Source: Hydractinia symbiolongicarpus (lineage: Eukaryota > Cnidaria > Hydrozoa > Anthoathecata > Hydractiniidae). From it: a stretch of DNA of 64,000 bases. The stretch is taken from positions 25,258,328-25,322,327 of the forward strand of contig NC_079876.1 of the NCBI RefSeq assembly GCF_029227915.1, in the 5' to 3' direction. Below the pieces are notes generated by a model. The model saw only the letters and a program-made list of their open reading frames with translations, was not told where the DNA came from and did not search any database. Position numbers and translations under genes: made by a program. Position 1 is the first letter of the stretch. Each line of letters opens with the position of its first letter. Positions 44,545 through 57,520 of this stretch are shown here, in pieces.

Positions 44545-47500
44545 AATAATTTACCAGCATAATTTTCAAGGGAATCAGTTGGATAAGAAGTTTAAAAATC
44601 AAGCAGCTATATTTATTGTTGTCTTCCTATGTTATAATACGCTTGTGTGAGTGACCATGTGAGTCCACGACACGCAAAGTACGGGTCACTTTCTTACGAC
44701 GTGGCGTTACGCTAAAATTTACCAAGTTAAAAAAAACGCAAATCAAGGGGTTACTATTTAAATATTCAATTCTCTTTTCTTATTCCTTTAAAAAATAAAA
44801 CTCTTTTTTTTATGTTATTAAAGCTGTTCTTATTTGTTTTGTTTGATTTTAAAAAACCCCGGATTATCACGTGCGCGCGTATCTCACGGAAACAAAGTTT
44901 ATCAACTGAAAAAAGAAAACCGAAGCGAAGAAAGTTGTCTCTTTTTCAAAGTAATCCTGAAAAAAGTTATTTCAAACATTGTTTACTCATCATGAGGTTA
45001 GATTAAAGCTTAATATCTTTCTTCTATATATTCCATTTTGTGTTCTGGGACCGAGGTTGTATCGCATTCGAATATGAATGTAATTCGAATCTCAAATGTA
45101 AAAAACACAACTGTTGTTGTAAAGCGACTGTTGTTGTCGAGCGAGAATAAAAAAAGTTTATGTTATGGTCAAAAATATTTGTTATAAAGAAGAAAAACGT
45201 ACGAAAAAAGAGAACTGATTGGAAATGTATCAGACAATTGTAGGTAGCTATATATTTTCAATTTGTTTTCTTTGGAATGAGAAGCGAAGTATAGTAATCG
45301 AAGTAAAAAACTGATTGGACTTTTATCCGGAGAACGCTAGCTAGCGGCCTACTGAGAAAGCGAAACAAAAACAGGTGTGTTGTCATCTGGTAGAGAAATG
45401 AATTTAGGTGAATAACGTTTTTAAGCCGTTTACATGCTTTCAGCTAATATGAAATTAAATATGTTTTGTCTTCAGCCTGAACATATTTTTTTTGTAAGAA
45501 TATACTCAGGGTCAGTTAAGGATATCTTAAGAATATGTCCTGGATTGTTTGTTCTAAATAAATATAAAAAGAATTTGCCAATAGCTATAGCAACTTATAG
45601 CAAGCCTTATTTTATTAAGGCATTATATATTTTCAGGACATAGACAAGCTAAGAATATAATTAAGAATAACGAGGATAGTATTTGTCAAGAAAGAACATT
45701 TTTTGTAAGAATATATATACTTTAAAGATAATTAACTCCTATATGTGCGGAGGTGTGGCACCCGAGGGCCAAAATATGCTGATATCAGCAGCAAATATCT
45801 GAAAATCATAAGGCAGAACCACATTTTTTCAAAATTACCCAGAAAACTTGTGACTGAGACGGGGTTGGAAGCTCAGGGATCGTGGCTTGAAACTAAAGAC
45901 ATGCAAAGAAATGCCATGAGTAGTGCAAGGGAAAGAAAAGGAATTCTTAATTTAATAATTAGTATAATTAGTAATTTTTTTTTCATTGGATTTACAAGAA
46001 TTTGAGGTACCCCACAATGAGAAGTAAAGAACAGAAACGCCTTTCCGATGTCTGATGATGAGGGATGGCTACATCTGGATAATTTATTTTTGTGATTTTA
46101 AGCTACCTAGCCAGTACCATGCCAGCACTCCAGGGCACATTTGTTATTAAATAGTTAAGTGATAAAGTACAAGAGCTAAATATATTACTTTAATGTAGCT
46201 AGCTGCACAAAAGATTTTTCAAGGCATTCTGTCATTTTAAATAAAAATAGCTAGGTAGTTATTTGGACCTTCCATAGCAGAACATTCTAGACTTGAGTAT
46301 ATATATAGCTAGTTAGGTATGCAAGACATTGCATGTTGGTAAACATGTTTCCACGACATACTGAAACCTATATTTCATAAATAAATTTCTGCATGTATAA
46401 ATAATTTTGTAGATTTTCAGGTTTCTTTTATGAAATAGAAAAATTTGGGAAAGTATAGCCAGAAGTAATATTCGCTTGAAGTAGGAAGACCTAAAGTCTT
46501 CAGGTTAAGACTTAATAAAGTGTAAACTGTTTCACATGGAGGACACTTAGTGTAATGTGTTACAAATCCAGTGGAGCGCTTATAGCATTAAGAATATCTT
46601 TTTCATAATTCAACATTCACAGGACTTATGATAAAGATAAGCCTATTGTTACTTCTGCAAAGCAAATACAGTTGTTTAGCATTTTTCATTTTGCATAAAA
46701 AGTTCCTGTGGATATTCAAAAATTAATTGTGAGTGGCACCAGACTAGGCGATTAGTGCAAAGTAAACGTGTTGCAGATCCAGGTGGACAAAAAAATAACT
46801 TTCTAACCACTTTGTATTTATACGGCATAAAATTTAGATTATGTATTTAGCACTCTGCTTTAGAAACACATTCCCACATTCTCTGAGCTGAAGGTATTTA
46901 GGACAAACGTGGGACACATTTTATTTGTTTGAATAATTTTTAAGCCTGAGAATCACTTAGAATGTTTTCTGTACACATGGCTTGTCAAAATTGATATGTT
47001 GTCAAAAAAAGTTTATCAGCGTCTCCAAAAATGGCTAAAATTAAGAACTCAGAAACTATGATAGTAGTAAAAAAACATTTTGGGTTCATATCATCAAACT
47101 GGTCTAAAAACATATAATACTAAGTTTCAAGTCATTATTTCAATTTTTACTGAAGTAATAGGACTTTTACTTAGTATAGTTTTAGCATAGTTTTTCATAC
47201 AGCTGACACCAAAATGACTGCAGGGACTAATCGGTTTGAAATTATTTATAATTTTTTAATAACAAACTTTTTCTCTTTATGTTGTTTTTATTTTCCTGCA
47301 AAAGTTCTTGCATAGCTTATGTATTAACATTAGGATAAGAACGAAAAAGTTACTGTGAGACATGGGTTTTAAACCTTAAAAATTTCCAGCGAGAAATTTG
47401 AAAACTAATGAATGACAAAATCGCAAGTTTATCTTCAAATTTTTAATTAATAAATAATTAATCCACATGAAAAAAGTTTCTGATGCTTTTTATGAAGAAA

Positions 47501-50500
47501 TCTTCCATTTTAGCCATATGGGGTAACTTGATGAACAATGCATTTTCCTGTAGGTGTTCTCAAATATGTGTAGTATAATCTTAAAAAATGTGATGTAATT
47601 TTCCTCTTTGAGTTTTGACTTTTAACCCAGCTAAAAAGCTCAGCCTTGTCCTTTCATGCTTAGTCTAGCTAGCTGCTATAGCGAAAAAGTTTAATATTCA
47701 AACTTGACCTATTTTACTGAGTATTAAGTAATAAATGCTAGTTTAATACTAAATGTAACTATAGTCGCTAAGCTACCTGTAAGAACAACATCAAACAACA
47801 TCGAGGCTGTTCTCTTTTCTAAACAAACCCATTGGTATTTTTGTAATAAGTACCAAATTTTATGTGTTCATTTCTTGCGCTTATGAGTGTAACCAAAGTG
47901 CCCTGTACGTAAGTCCTAAAAACTTATGTCATTGGCTCACTCTTTATGAATGACACCACGTAACAAAGGAAAACCATGCTTTGCTATTTCCCGTAACCTA
48001 TACCGAGATTTGGTTGTAATATATATCAGAATTAATTGTCTTTAAACAATGAGTCAGAAGTTCAGAATATTCTAAGAATATTTCTAACCTTGATTGTTTG
48101 TTCTAAATATAAAAAAATTGCCAAAGCTATAGAATATATAGCAAGCTTTATTTTATTGCTGCAAATGCTTATTTTTTACGTTTTGATTCAGCGGTTATAT
48201 ATGTAGAATGTTGCAAATTGTTACTCTTAAAAATTTAAGTTACTTTGTTCTATGTTTTTATTTGGAACCCCTCATATCGACTCAATGAGAGATTGGGTGG
48301 ATTCTTCCACGGGAATTCGGCTAGTAAGTATATAATAACAGACAGTTTAATAAAGAGTTAATATTTCTTTGTTATTGTCTTATGCAATACAAGCAAGACT
48401 TTAAAAAGTCCACGTAATTCAAAAATATGCGATTTTCCAACCTTCTGAAAATCTAGTGGCTAGGCAAGTACATTTTATATTAAATTCGCTGTTATTTCAG
48501 TTCTATACCTATTTTGCTATGTCAATATAATTGTTAACATTACAAGATGAAAGCATTTGACAAAAACAAAACAAACAAGCAGTTGGAAAGACACTTTAGT
48601 ATTCAAAAACTTAACATATTGATTTTTTCAGTTTCACAAATTACATTCCTTTTCTATGTTTTGGAAAACAATGACTACATTGTCGATTGAGTTTCTTTCT
48701 ACAATATCCCTCTTATTCTAAACTTCGTCTGTGCATGGTCAATTTAGAATGCTCTGGTGATGTAAAATTAACAGGAGTATATTTTAATCTTGCTGGTTGG
48801 TTAGGGCACTATCACAGATCATGTCAGGTGTTTATCAATAGAAAATTTGAATTAGTGTGAGTTGATCTTTTAATGAGAAGTCACCACTACCCAATGTTTT
48901 TTGTTTTTATATTCTGACAAATTGTTTAACACAACTTACTGGATACTTAGCTACCAGGCATACTTTTTTAAAACTGAAATCGGTGATTCAGCAGATAGCT
49001 ATGCTAACTCAATTTAATTTAAATTATAATGTGACAAACAGCCTTCGCATACAAGGGAAGTTATCGGGTGATGTATTTTTGTCCCCCATTTCCTAGCACC
49101 ACACTCGCCCCTTCCTGTACCCCGGCATTGATAGAGTAAGACTCGGTTTACTTGCTTATTTTTAAACATTTTTTACCCTTTTTTGTTAGAAATGTAAAAA
49201 GAGATGCTGAAAGATGGGAAAAAGTGTTTTTTTTCTAACATATTTAATAACGATATTAATATATGAATGTCAATGTTGACACCATGCAGCATACATTATA
49301 TACATATACATACATATATATAAATATATACATATATTTAAACTGCTTTTTTTATCTTTAAAAGTATAACAATGACAACTAATTTTTGTAAAAGAACGTT
49401 ATGTGTAAAATATTATGAAATATTATGAACATATTATGACCCCCAGACATAATATGTTCGAAAAACCCCGGATCGAGTAGGGTTAACTCTCATCAGTTCA
49501 ACCCTATTCAGTTTTGTATTTAACTATTACACACCTTCTGACAAATTTTTTAGGTCCCGTACCTTTCAGAGGTCTTGTACCTCTCCTAAGAACTTGAAAG
49601 TCACAACACAACGTTATTTTATCAAGGTGAATCATTTTACACATGATTATTCCGATTTCCCGATTTTTTTTAAATTTTACCCTAAAATTGAGCGTATTTT
49701 TGAGCAGTTTTTGGCGTTTTTTATACAAATTATGCAGAGTATGTAAAAATTAAAAAATTAGTTAAATAACTTGGTTTAAAATGTTAAAACTCGTTCCAGA
49801 ATTAAAGTAACTGAATTTTAAACAAACCATTTTATTTTATTGTTTTTTAACCGATGATGTCACAGAAAAAGTGCTGACATAAGCAAAAATTCTTTTCTTA
49901 CATTTTGTTTCCCTCATGCAATACTTAACAAATTTTTAAAAGTCTAATAAAAGTTATGGAGGGGAGGCGGAATCCACCCACCGCCGGTCATTATATGTTC
50001 GAACATAGTTGAAAAACCTCGGACCGAATACTCTTGTTACTTTTGCCAAGGCAACAAATAGTACATGAAGCTGCTTTAAATTTAAGCATTAAAAAATATA
50101 TTCTTTTCGAACTTCTTGGGCAGCAGTATGACTTATTTAAAGGTTTCTTCACAGCGCATGCGCGTAATTTGCGCCCTGGAGACAGTGCAGAATTCCGAGA
50201 AGAAACTTTGTTTTCCAAAATCTTGGAAGACGGGATACATTGCTTGAAAAATTAAATACCAAAAGTATTTACTGATTATGCAGTGTTGAATTATTGAACA
50301 AAATAAATCTTTCTTCACGCTTTGTACTGAATCCAGTTTTTTCGAATTTTTAGACTTAGAAACTGAAAAGAACTTGAACTACGCTTAAGCTATTATTTAT
50401 TACATAACTTGTAAACAACGTCCTCGCTATTACATTCCATTATGCTAAAGTAGGTGTTTTTTATTTAGTGGTGGTGAAAATCGAAGGCAAAGGAACACCC

Positions 50501-51600
50501 CAAACAAACCAAAGAATAACACCACTTTGAATAAAAGAAAAACTGAACATTGCTTTTAAGAAAACCCCTTCCTTTCTTAGATAATAATTGCCGGATTTTG
50601 CCGTCCGCTAAGTCCACCCCTCTTGGTAGTTGCACTCCTGGCAATTCATATGTTGGTTAACTCCTCCACCTAAAAAGTTACTTCCTGAAAAACCACCCAC
50701 ATAGGACAACCCTCTAATTAAATTGTAAGAAAAACAGCAGGAAGTTATAAGAATCAAACTAAAAATGCGAATCCATAAAGGGAAAAATAGATGTTTGGAT
50801 TGCATACGTAACCTATATTGACAATGTCTCGATCATATTTTAGTTATTACCGTTCCGAAAGTTAATTTACTTGCTGTACAAAAATCTTTTAAATTCTAAG
50901 AGTTGTGGGCAAACACATCAGTTGTCGAAAGGATATTCACGTTTCTACACGAGAAAGGTCTTCATGGTTCGCACATACAGTTTGTTGCTTTCTACTCGTG
51001 GAGTGACAATAATTTATGATAAACTGAAAGCTAAATTGCCCACTGTTGGTCATAAGTTTGGGTTACGACAAATATCTGTAAATGATTCGAAGTGTTTGAT
51101 AGGTTCTTTTTCATGATTGAAAGTGAAGTGCAGCTCTTAACAAAGATGATTAGATAATTCGGGCCAAATGCGTACGTTTAGTTTAAGACCAGCACATATC
51201 TAATAAAAAGTAGGGACTGGGCATTTGCTATTCAAGAAAAGTTTTTGTGATGTTCTAAAATTTTGATTGGACGGAGAAAAAAAGGTTGGTAAGGCATTTT
51301 TTTAGTAAAGTAGTACGCGTAGTATAATTGTCAAACATCTTCGGCACGAGCTACGAAAATTAAACCAAATCACATTTTTAAATGCCAAGTCAAGCTACCT
51401 TGAGATTTGAGGCAAGAAAATAAATTGACAAAAAAAGATAAAGACTTCAGGAAAATCTTTGTTGTTAAATCATAAATATTGAGTTAACAACTCACTCGAG
51501 TAAAATAACGATTTATTCAAACAAATTAATATTTGTTTCTCCAGTTCATGCGAAAAGGGAGATTTGTATATAAAAGCATAGTTTATAACCATCACGTATT
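44545..51600. other. AT-rich stretch without a supported gene
   Basis: It holds a dispersed repeat in two copies (45525-45605 and 48075-48165, core GATTGTTTGTTCTAAATA). It also holds a Helitron-like 3' end near 48290-48325 (GGTGGATTCTTCCACGG then CTAG), an alternating AT microsatellite at 49295-49345, and a short direct repeat (ATATGTTCGAA...AAAACC) at 49456 and 49994. None of the open frames has domain or splice support. Confidence 0.4.
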
Positions 51601-51667
51601 GCGGTAACGCAAAAAGAATTGTTTTAAATGATCAGGCAAAATATGAGTGAAGTATCACTATATGCTA

Positions 51668-51673
51668 TTTATT
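51668..51673 (-). promoter_or_regulatory. poly(A) signal of gene D
   Basis: AATAAA on the minus strand, 43 nt beyond the stop codon of gene D. Confidence 0.6.
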
Positions 51674-51715
51674 GAAACACCAGTATAATTACAATTTTTA
51701 AATTTACAATGAAAG

Positions 51716-52878
51716 TTATTGCTCATCTCCATATGCTTTGTGTCCATAGCCAGAACCCCCATGACCACCATATCCGCCTCTACCTCCACCATATCCGCCT
51801 CGGCCACCACCGTATCCATACCCGCCACCATAACCACGTCCTCCATAACCTCCATATCCGTATCCGCTTCCGTACCCGTATGTTGGGTCACCATATGCTT
51901 TGTGTCCGTATCCATATCCACCATATCCGCCTGTTACACCTCCATATCCGTAACCACTTCCGTAGCCGCGTCCGCCATAACCACCATATCCATATCCACT
52001 TCCATATCCATATGTTGGATCACCGTATGCATTTTTTCCGTATCCAGAATTTCCACGTCCACCGTAGCTTCCGTAACCTACCCCGTGTCTTCCATGTCCA
52101 CCATATCGTCCTCCATGACCACCATATTGTCCTCCATGGCCACCATATCGTACTCCATGACCACCATATCGTCCTCCATGACCGCCATATCGTCTTCCAT
52201 GGCCGCCATACCTGCCACCATAACCAACTCGTCTTCCTGCATGTCCGCCGTATCGTCGTCCGTGTTTGCCATTAGAATACACGCTTTTGTAGACTTTGTA
52301 ACTGGGATCACCGTATGCCTTTTTTCCATATCCAGAATGTCCACGTCCGCCGTAGCTTCCGTATCCTACTCCGTGTCTTCCATGGCCACCATATCGTCCT
52401 CCATGACCGCCATAGCGTCTTCCGTGGCCACCATATCGTACTCCGTGGCCACCATATCGTACTCCATGACCACTATACCGTCCTCCATGACCGCCATACC
52501 GTCCTCCATGACCGCCATATCCTCCGCCATATCCAACTCGTCTTCCAGCATATCCACCATACGTACTAGGATCGCTTTCCTCATCTATATTGGAGTAGCA
52601 AATTTATAAAATGCTGTTTGTTAATAAAAAAGAACTAGACATTACCAAAACATTAAAAAATTATATCACATACCTTCGTCTTTGCCAGGAACATCTTCTT
52701 CGGCAATTACTGAAACAAATGCAAAATGAACATTAAAGTCACTTGATTGATTAAAACCATGCAGTAATTTCATCCGTCAATTTAAACTTTAATTACGGTA
52801 AAATTTGATATAAATAAAGCCGAACTTACCGGCAAGTGTTCCAACAAGGAAGCAAACAAGAAGTAACCAAAGCTTCAT
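51716..52878 (-). CDS. gene D: secreted Gly/Tyr/His-rich repeat protein (spliced)
   Basis: Coding exons 52830-52878, 52674-52709 and 51716-52584 join in frame (954 nt, 317 residues). The first encodes the signal peptide MKLWLLLVCFLVGTLA. The second gives a short acidic segment (VIAEEDVPGKDE). The third is a repeat domain: two arrays of YGGHGGR-type heptads, each ending in a GYGSYGGRG..GYGKK(N)AYGDP spacer, then GYGSGYGYGGYGGRGYG arrays, ending SGYGHKAYGDEQ. Nearly every residue is Gly, Tyr, His or Arg. Such proteins form extracellular coats and matrices (shematrin-like and perisarc or cuticle proteins, where Tyr can be cross-linked). A glycine-rich antimicrobial protein is the alternative. 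The reverse strand is open by composition only. Confidence 0.85.
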
Positions 52879-52885
52879 CTTGATT
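52830..52885 (-). CDS. gene D exon 2: start codon and signal peptide
   Basis: An acceptor (TTTTCTTTTTTCTAG) precedes AATCAAG then ATG at 52876-52878. The exon ends CTTGCCG then GTAAGTTC in phase 1. The next exon (52674-52709, TTTGTTTCAG acceptor, GTATGTG donor) and the last (CCAATATAG acceptor) both keep phase 1. Confidence 0.8.
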
Positions 52886-52980
52886 CTAGAAAAAAGAAAA
52901 CGTAAATATAGTTACTAATAAACAATGTGGCAGGAAAAAATGGCGGTAAGTATTTTCTTTGGACTTTCAAATAAACTGAC

Positions 52981-53030
52981 CTGTATTTTCTTCTTTTAAA
53001 GCTGCAGACTCAAGGCTCTTTAAGTGAGAA
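52981..53030 (-). other. gene D untranslated first exon
   Basis: Downstream of the TATA box the minus strand runs through ACATTCTCACTTAAAGAGCC to AAAATACAG then GTCAGTTT, a good donor. The acceptor just before the start codon would remove the intron 52886-52980. The 5' end is estimated from the usual TATA-to-start distance. Confidence 0.55.
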
Positions 53031-53056
53031 TGTTATTTTGAGCATCATACTTCGTC

Positions 53057-53063
53057 TTTTATA
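53057..53063 (-). promoter_or_regulatory. TATA box of gene D
   Basis: TATAAAA within AAGTATAAAAGACG on the minus strand, about 30 nt before the inferred first exon. A TATA promoter suits a highly expressed structural gene. Confidence 0.6.
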
Positions 53064-54916
53064 CTTTCTTGGAGAAGATGCCATGCTGTTAAATGAATAA
53101 TTAGTAAACCAATTTTGGTCTGTTAATAACATGTTAACACATGTGCCATAGGATAAAGTATATTTTGTGGAGAACTCGTGTGGTTGAGGTCTTGCAATTC
53201 AGCAAAAATGATACAAAGATAACAAAAAAGTATGATGAATGTACAATGACGCATAATAAACTAAACTTTCTTTTCTGGGTAATAAAAATTGTTTCAAAAG
53301 GACATTTTAGGCGTAAACCCTTTTCCTGTTCTCTTTAAATAATTTCAACAACAACAGCAGGTATAAACTGGATAGATCTATTTTCTATTTTTTTTTCAAA
53401 ATTTAAATCTTGAGCTCAAAAATAATTTTTGCTTATTATACTTCTACGTTTTAGGATAAAAGGTCTTGCACATTTTATTGTGATTATGCATAGAAAACTA
53501 AAAAATGTTCTGGACATGCCAAACGCTCCAACGGTATCTATTTTGCTTTACGTGTTTAAGATATTAGTCACTGTGTGGGGTAACAATGTACAACCGAGAA
53601 GAACGAAACGCAACTTTTCGATCCAAATTCAGCACTGTACCTTAAAGACCAAAACCACCATTTTCGCACTTAACCAAAATAGATTTGAATTGGATATTTC
53701 TGCGATATCCTTAAAATGCCTGTACTTTTTAGTATTGACAGTCGGCAACTCAAAAAAGTTATTCGATAATTCTTTACGTCTTCCCAGATTATTTTTACGA
53801 TAAAAATAGCACTATTTAATAGAAAATGTAATGCTTTCAGAAGATGTATGATTTAATTTCGCAGTGTAGGCATTACAGCCAATATTTTGAAAATGGGTGA
53901 TAGCTATTCTTATTTACTTTTCTTCTGTCTGACACTGACTAATTTTAAACTACTCATCGGGTGTTATTTTGTTAACGACAGTATGTAAATGGTTTTATAT
54001 AGACTGAATTAAATTAGAGAGTAGCACATTGAGCGCAAGCTCATGATGAGTACATTAACACGTCGTTACTAGGATATAATGTTATTGCGCAAAATGAGGA
54101 AATAAGATCCATGGCATTAGCATAATGATACACGAAATCACAATTTTAGACCACAGGTTTAGCAGAAATTACTATAGCTACGTGTAAACGTAGGAGATGA
54201 AAAATAAAAGTAGGAATGTATTGCAGAAGACAGTTCCTTCTATTTGAATTGTGTACTAGGTTCAAATGTACCCGAATACACACTATAACTTCAATGTGGT
54301 TTCATCAACTTTAGTACTTTGAATAGCTACAGAAATACATATGCATTGGTTTAGACAAAGCTAGAGAGGGATTTAAGTCATTACAGTTTTTACTACAACT
54401 ATTTTTTTTGCTATTATTATTATTAACTCTAAAATTACTTAACCAAGAAAGCCTCTTCAATTCCCATTGGTACTGCTATCAACAAGGGTCCTGCGTAAGG
54501 GTTTTTAGTGCATTTAAAGCTCCTATTTTAGCTACGACAGCCGTGCAATTACACCAATTACTCCCAACTCAAACGAAAAAGATAGATAGATTTGCATATT
54601 TTACATGGCTAGCCACACAAATATCGAGGGATATACCCTGTCTATTATCCTCAGGAAGTGTTAGGCTTAGATGGGGAGTTTTAAAGTATTAAATGCCCAT
54701 TTTAGGGCACTAGACACAGTTAGGGTCTTCGCTTTACAAAACAACTTCAAGCAACATACAACGACCCACATGGTTTGCCATCTGACCCATCTCCCTTACA
54801 TGGGTAGAGTTAACCCGGAGTTATGTTACAAAGTGTGGAAGGAAGAAGCACTAAGCTATGCCCCCCTGTATATATAAATACGTACATATTCACACTGGTA
54901 ATCTCTGGCATGATTT

Positions 54917-54970
54917 GGCCGAAGTTTGAACCAAAAACCTATCGCAATGGAAGCAAGCGCTCTACTATAG
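54917..54970 (-). repeat. tRNA-like head of a SINE-like sequence
   Basis: The minus strand reads AGTAGAGCGCTTGCTTCCAT then TGCGATAGG and GGTTCAAACTTCGGCC, which resemble a D arm, an anticodon arm and a T arm. The stems are imperfect and sequence continues toward about 54660 without a gene, as in a tRNA-derived SINE. Confidence 0.35.
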
Positions 54971-55685
54971 TAGGCTATTTTACAACAACTAGCTTATAAC
55001 ATTTTCTCACGAACAGCAATAAAATTCCAACACAATTCTTTTGTTGGGAACAATTTATTTTCAGAATGAAAGACACGCAATTTAAGAAGTGGGCAAGTTG
55101 ACAAAAGCTTTGTCTCCGCATTTAGTAAGAATTTTATATTATTTCAGAACGCCCGAAATATGTAAAAGATGCACTAAATATTCAAGCAGGAAATATTTAT
55201 GATGAAAAAATTACTGTTTTTTCTTTGTAAATCATTGAACAGAACCCATTCTTAGAATTAAAAAAGAATGCCCTTGTTCGAGAAAAATTCCTAAATAATG
55301 GAACTTGCACTTTGAAATTGCAATGTTATCTACGTGGAAGCTATATTAAATTAAAAAGTTCATTACCGCACATCGCTAGATTTTAGTATCTATGTCTATC
55401 GGGATAGTAAAAAAAATTGTAAATACTATTTTGGGGCGATTAGTATCAATTTTTTGTCTTGGATAGCTGGCTAGCTTACGTAGACATGTTATTAAAACAT
55501 GCCGATGAAGTCTTGACATGTGTTGACATGTTATTAAAAAATGCCTGAGAACTATGAGAGCCATTCACCTAAATAAACAATTGTTATCAACAAAAAATGG
55601 AACGGGATGGTAAATCATCAATAACTACGAAACCTAGATTCATTCACCATTTTGGTCTGAGAACAATGGCATCGATAATAGACTA

Positions 55686-55926
55686 TAACTTAGAATAACT
55701 TGAAATAACTTGGAGTAACTTGGAATAACTTGGGGTAACTTGGCATAACTTGGAATGACTTGGGGGAACTTGGAATAACTTGGCATAACTTGGAGTAACT
55801 TGGGGTAACTTGGCATAACTTGGGGTAACTTGGAGTAACTTGGCATAACTTGGAGTAACTTGGAATAACTTGGCATAACTTGGGGTAACTTGGAGTAACT
55901 TGGCATAACTTGGATAATAACTTGGA
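55686..55926. repeat. 10-bp minisatellite (TAACTTGGNN)
   Basis: About 24 copies of TAACTTGG followed by two variable bases (AG, AA, GG, CA). One minus-strand frame reads as a Pro/Ser/Tyr/Lys repeat only because three 10-bp units make ten codons. Confidence 0.9.
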
Positions 55927-57520
55927 ATTTCGTACCTAGGTAAAAGGTTTAGGCGCTCATCTAGATGCTAATGGAAAAGTGTGATATTATTGTTATATAA
56001 ATTAAGATAGAAATATCGTTAGGCGTATGGGTAATTTGATAAGTTGGAATATTTTCTGAATTTTACATGGTCTTGTTAGAAACGAATAGGTGTAAAATTG
56101 ACCTGCAGTGATATTCAGACGTAACAAAAACTTTTAGCTACTTTCTCTTTTCTCTGTTAAATAATTTCGAGAGTTGCAGGAAAGCAAGTGCCTGAGACAT
56201 ACACGGGTTCGAGTCTCGTGCATATTCCAGTGCTCATTTTTTTGTGTGCGTAGGCACCCAGAGTATCTTTATTTCGTGCATCCCAAACATAAAGTAGTTA
56301 TTTAGCTACTATTTTAAAAACGAAAGCACACACCGCGTTTCCTATTTCGTGTGCCTGTAACACGACTAATTCTCGCAAGCAGACAGACAACTGTCACTAA
56401 TATAGTGATAGCGTCATTCACAAGAGACGCTGATTTGTTTAATTCTAACTTAGTCCACCTGCTCTATGACACTTAACATAGATGCGGTGATATTAGTAAT
56501 CGTTAAAGTCATGGTATCCAATAAACATTCTGTTAATATATTCTCACTACATGGGTTTATTGATAGCTTTATTGTTGCCTATTTACAATTAGTAAATATA
56601 TGGTTTCGAAAGTGCGGCGACATCACAGCGTACCAGAAGTGTTTAAAAGTTCAACGCATACAGAGGTTAAACAGCTGTATGTTGCTTCATTTGATTTTGA
56701 TTATATTTTTAACAATATGAAAGATGTAGACAAGCTAGACAAAGATTTCTTGAGTATAGTGTCATTTAACCTTTTTTTTGTATCAGTTAAATTTTTGACA
56801 GTGGAAAACACATTAAAAATAAACAAAAATTAACCTATGAAGAGCATAGATCAACTTAGAAAAGATTCGTCTTTAACCCTATGCATAATTCCAATGAAAG
56901 TTATTGAATTTTACTGATCATTATAATTTACAGGGTAGTTTCGAGTAATAGCTAATATCTAAGGCTCTTGGAGGTATGGGAAGTAACAATTTGGGGTCTA
57001 ACAGATAATTATGTAAATTCAGTAAATATCATATGCCGCATAGCAAAGAGGATTGATTTAAAATAATAAAACTGACACGTGGGCTCCCCTCTTCTGCTAA
57101 GAATATTTAGGGTTAAATCATTTTTCGAATCAACTTGGTGGTGCTCCTAGAAAAAAAACCCTGTTTTTGGGAAAAATTGTGATTTTATTGTTTTGGGCGT
57201 ATTATATGCAGAATTTCCTCTTCTTTCAGATGGTGTATGCATAAATTACTATTTTTAACGCAAAACGCTGCAAAAACTTTGTTTTGTAGACCTAGGTGAA
57301 ATTTTCTACCTTAGCAACGTCCCTAGCAATACTAGTTTAGCAATACTCTGTAACCACATTTCGGCTGTTTTGATGACACGAGGTAGCTAGCTGACTGTTT
57401 GGTTGTGAAAGTATTTACTTGTCCAGAAAGTTGTATAGTTTTTATCAAAACTTCACACTCTTAGCAATTCTTCTTAGATAATTTAAAATGATATATATTT
57501 CGTAACAAATTGCTGGGGAG

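Larger units (their letters stand above)
53100..57130. other. intergenic stretch with SINE-like and minisatellite sequence
   Basis: No gene is supported. The frames at 53429-53803 and 54408-54877 lack domains, and the second overlaps SINE-like sequence. Around 56340-56405 a minus-strand fragment contains GTTGTCTGTCTGCTTGCGAG, which is the 5' part of the Helitron-like family. Confidence 0.4.

Noticed and set aside
49295-49345. CRISPR-like alternation of AT repeats
   Set aside because: A simple TATATACA microsatellite without spacers, in a eukaryotic sequence.
51719-52609. 296-codon plus-strand Ser/Thr/Ile-rich frame and other long frames across gene D
   Set aside because: They are the antisense and shifted readings of the Gly/Tyr repeat exon, open only because of its composition. 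The minus-strand reading has signal peptide, splice sites, TATA box and poly(A) signal.
53429-53803. 124-codon plus-strand frame
   Set aside because: No recognisable domain, no splice signals and a composition like the surrounding DNA.
54408-54877. Two overlapping plus-strand ORFs
   Set aside because: No domain or splice support, and they run into sequence with a tRNA-like head on the opposite strand.
55640-55906. Pro/Ser/Tyr/Lys repeat ORF on the minus strand
   Set aside because: A by-product of the 10-bp minisatellite.
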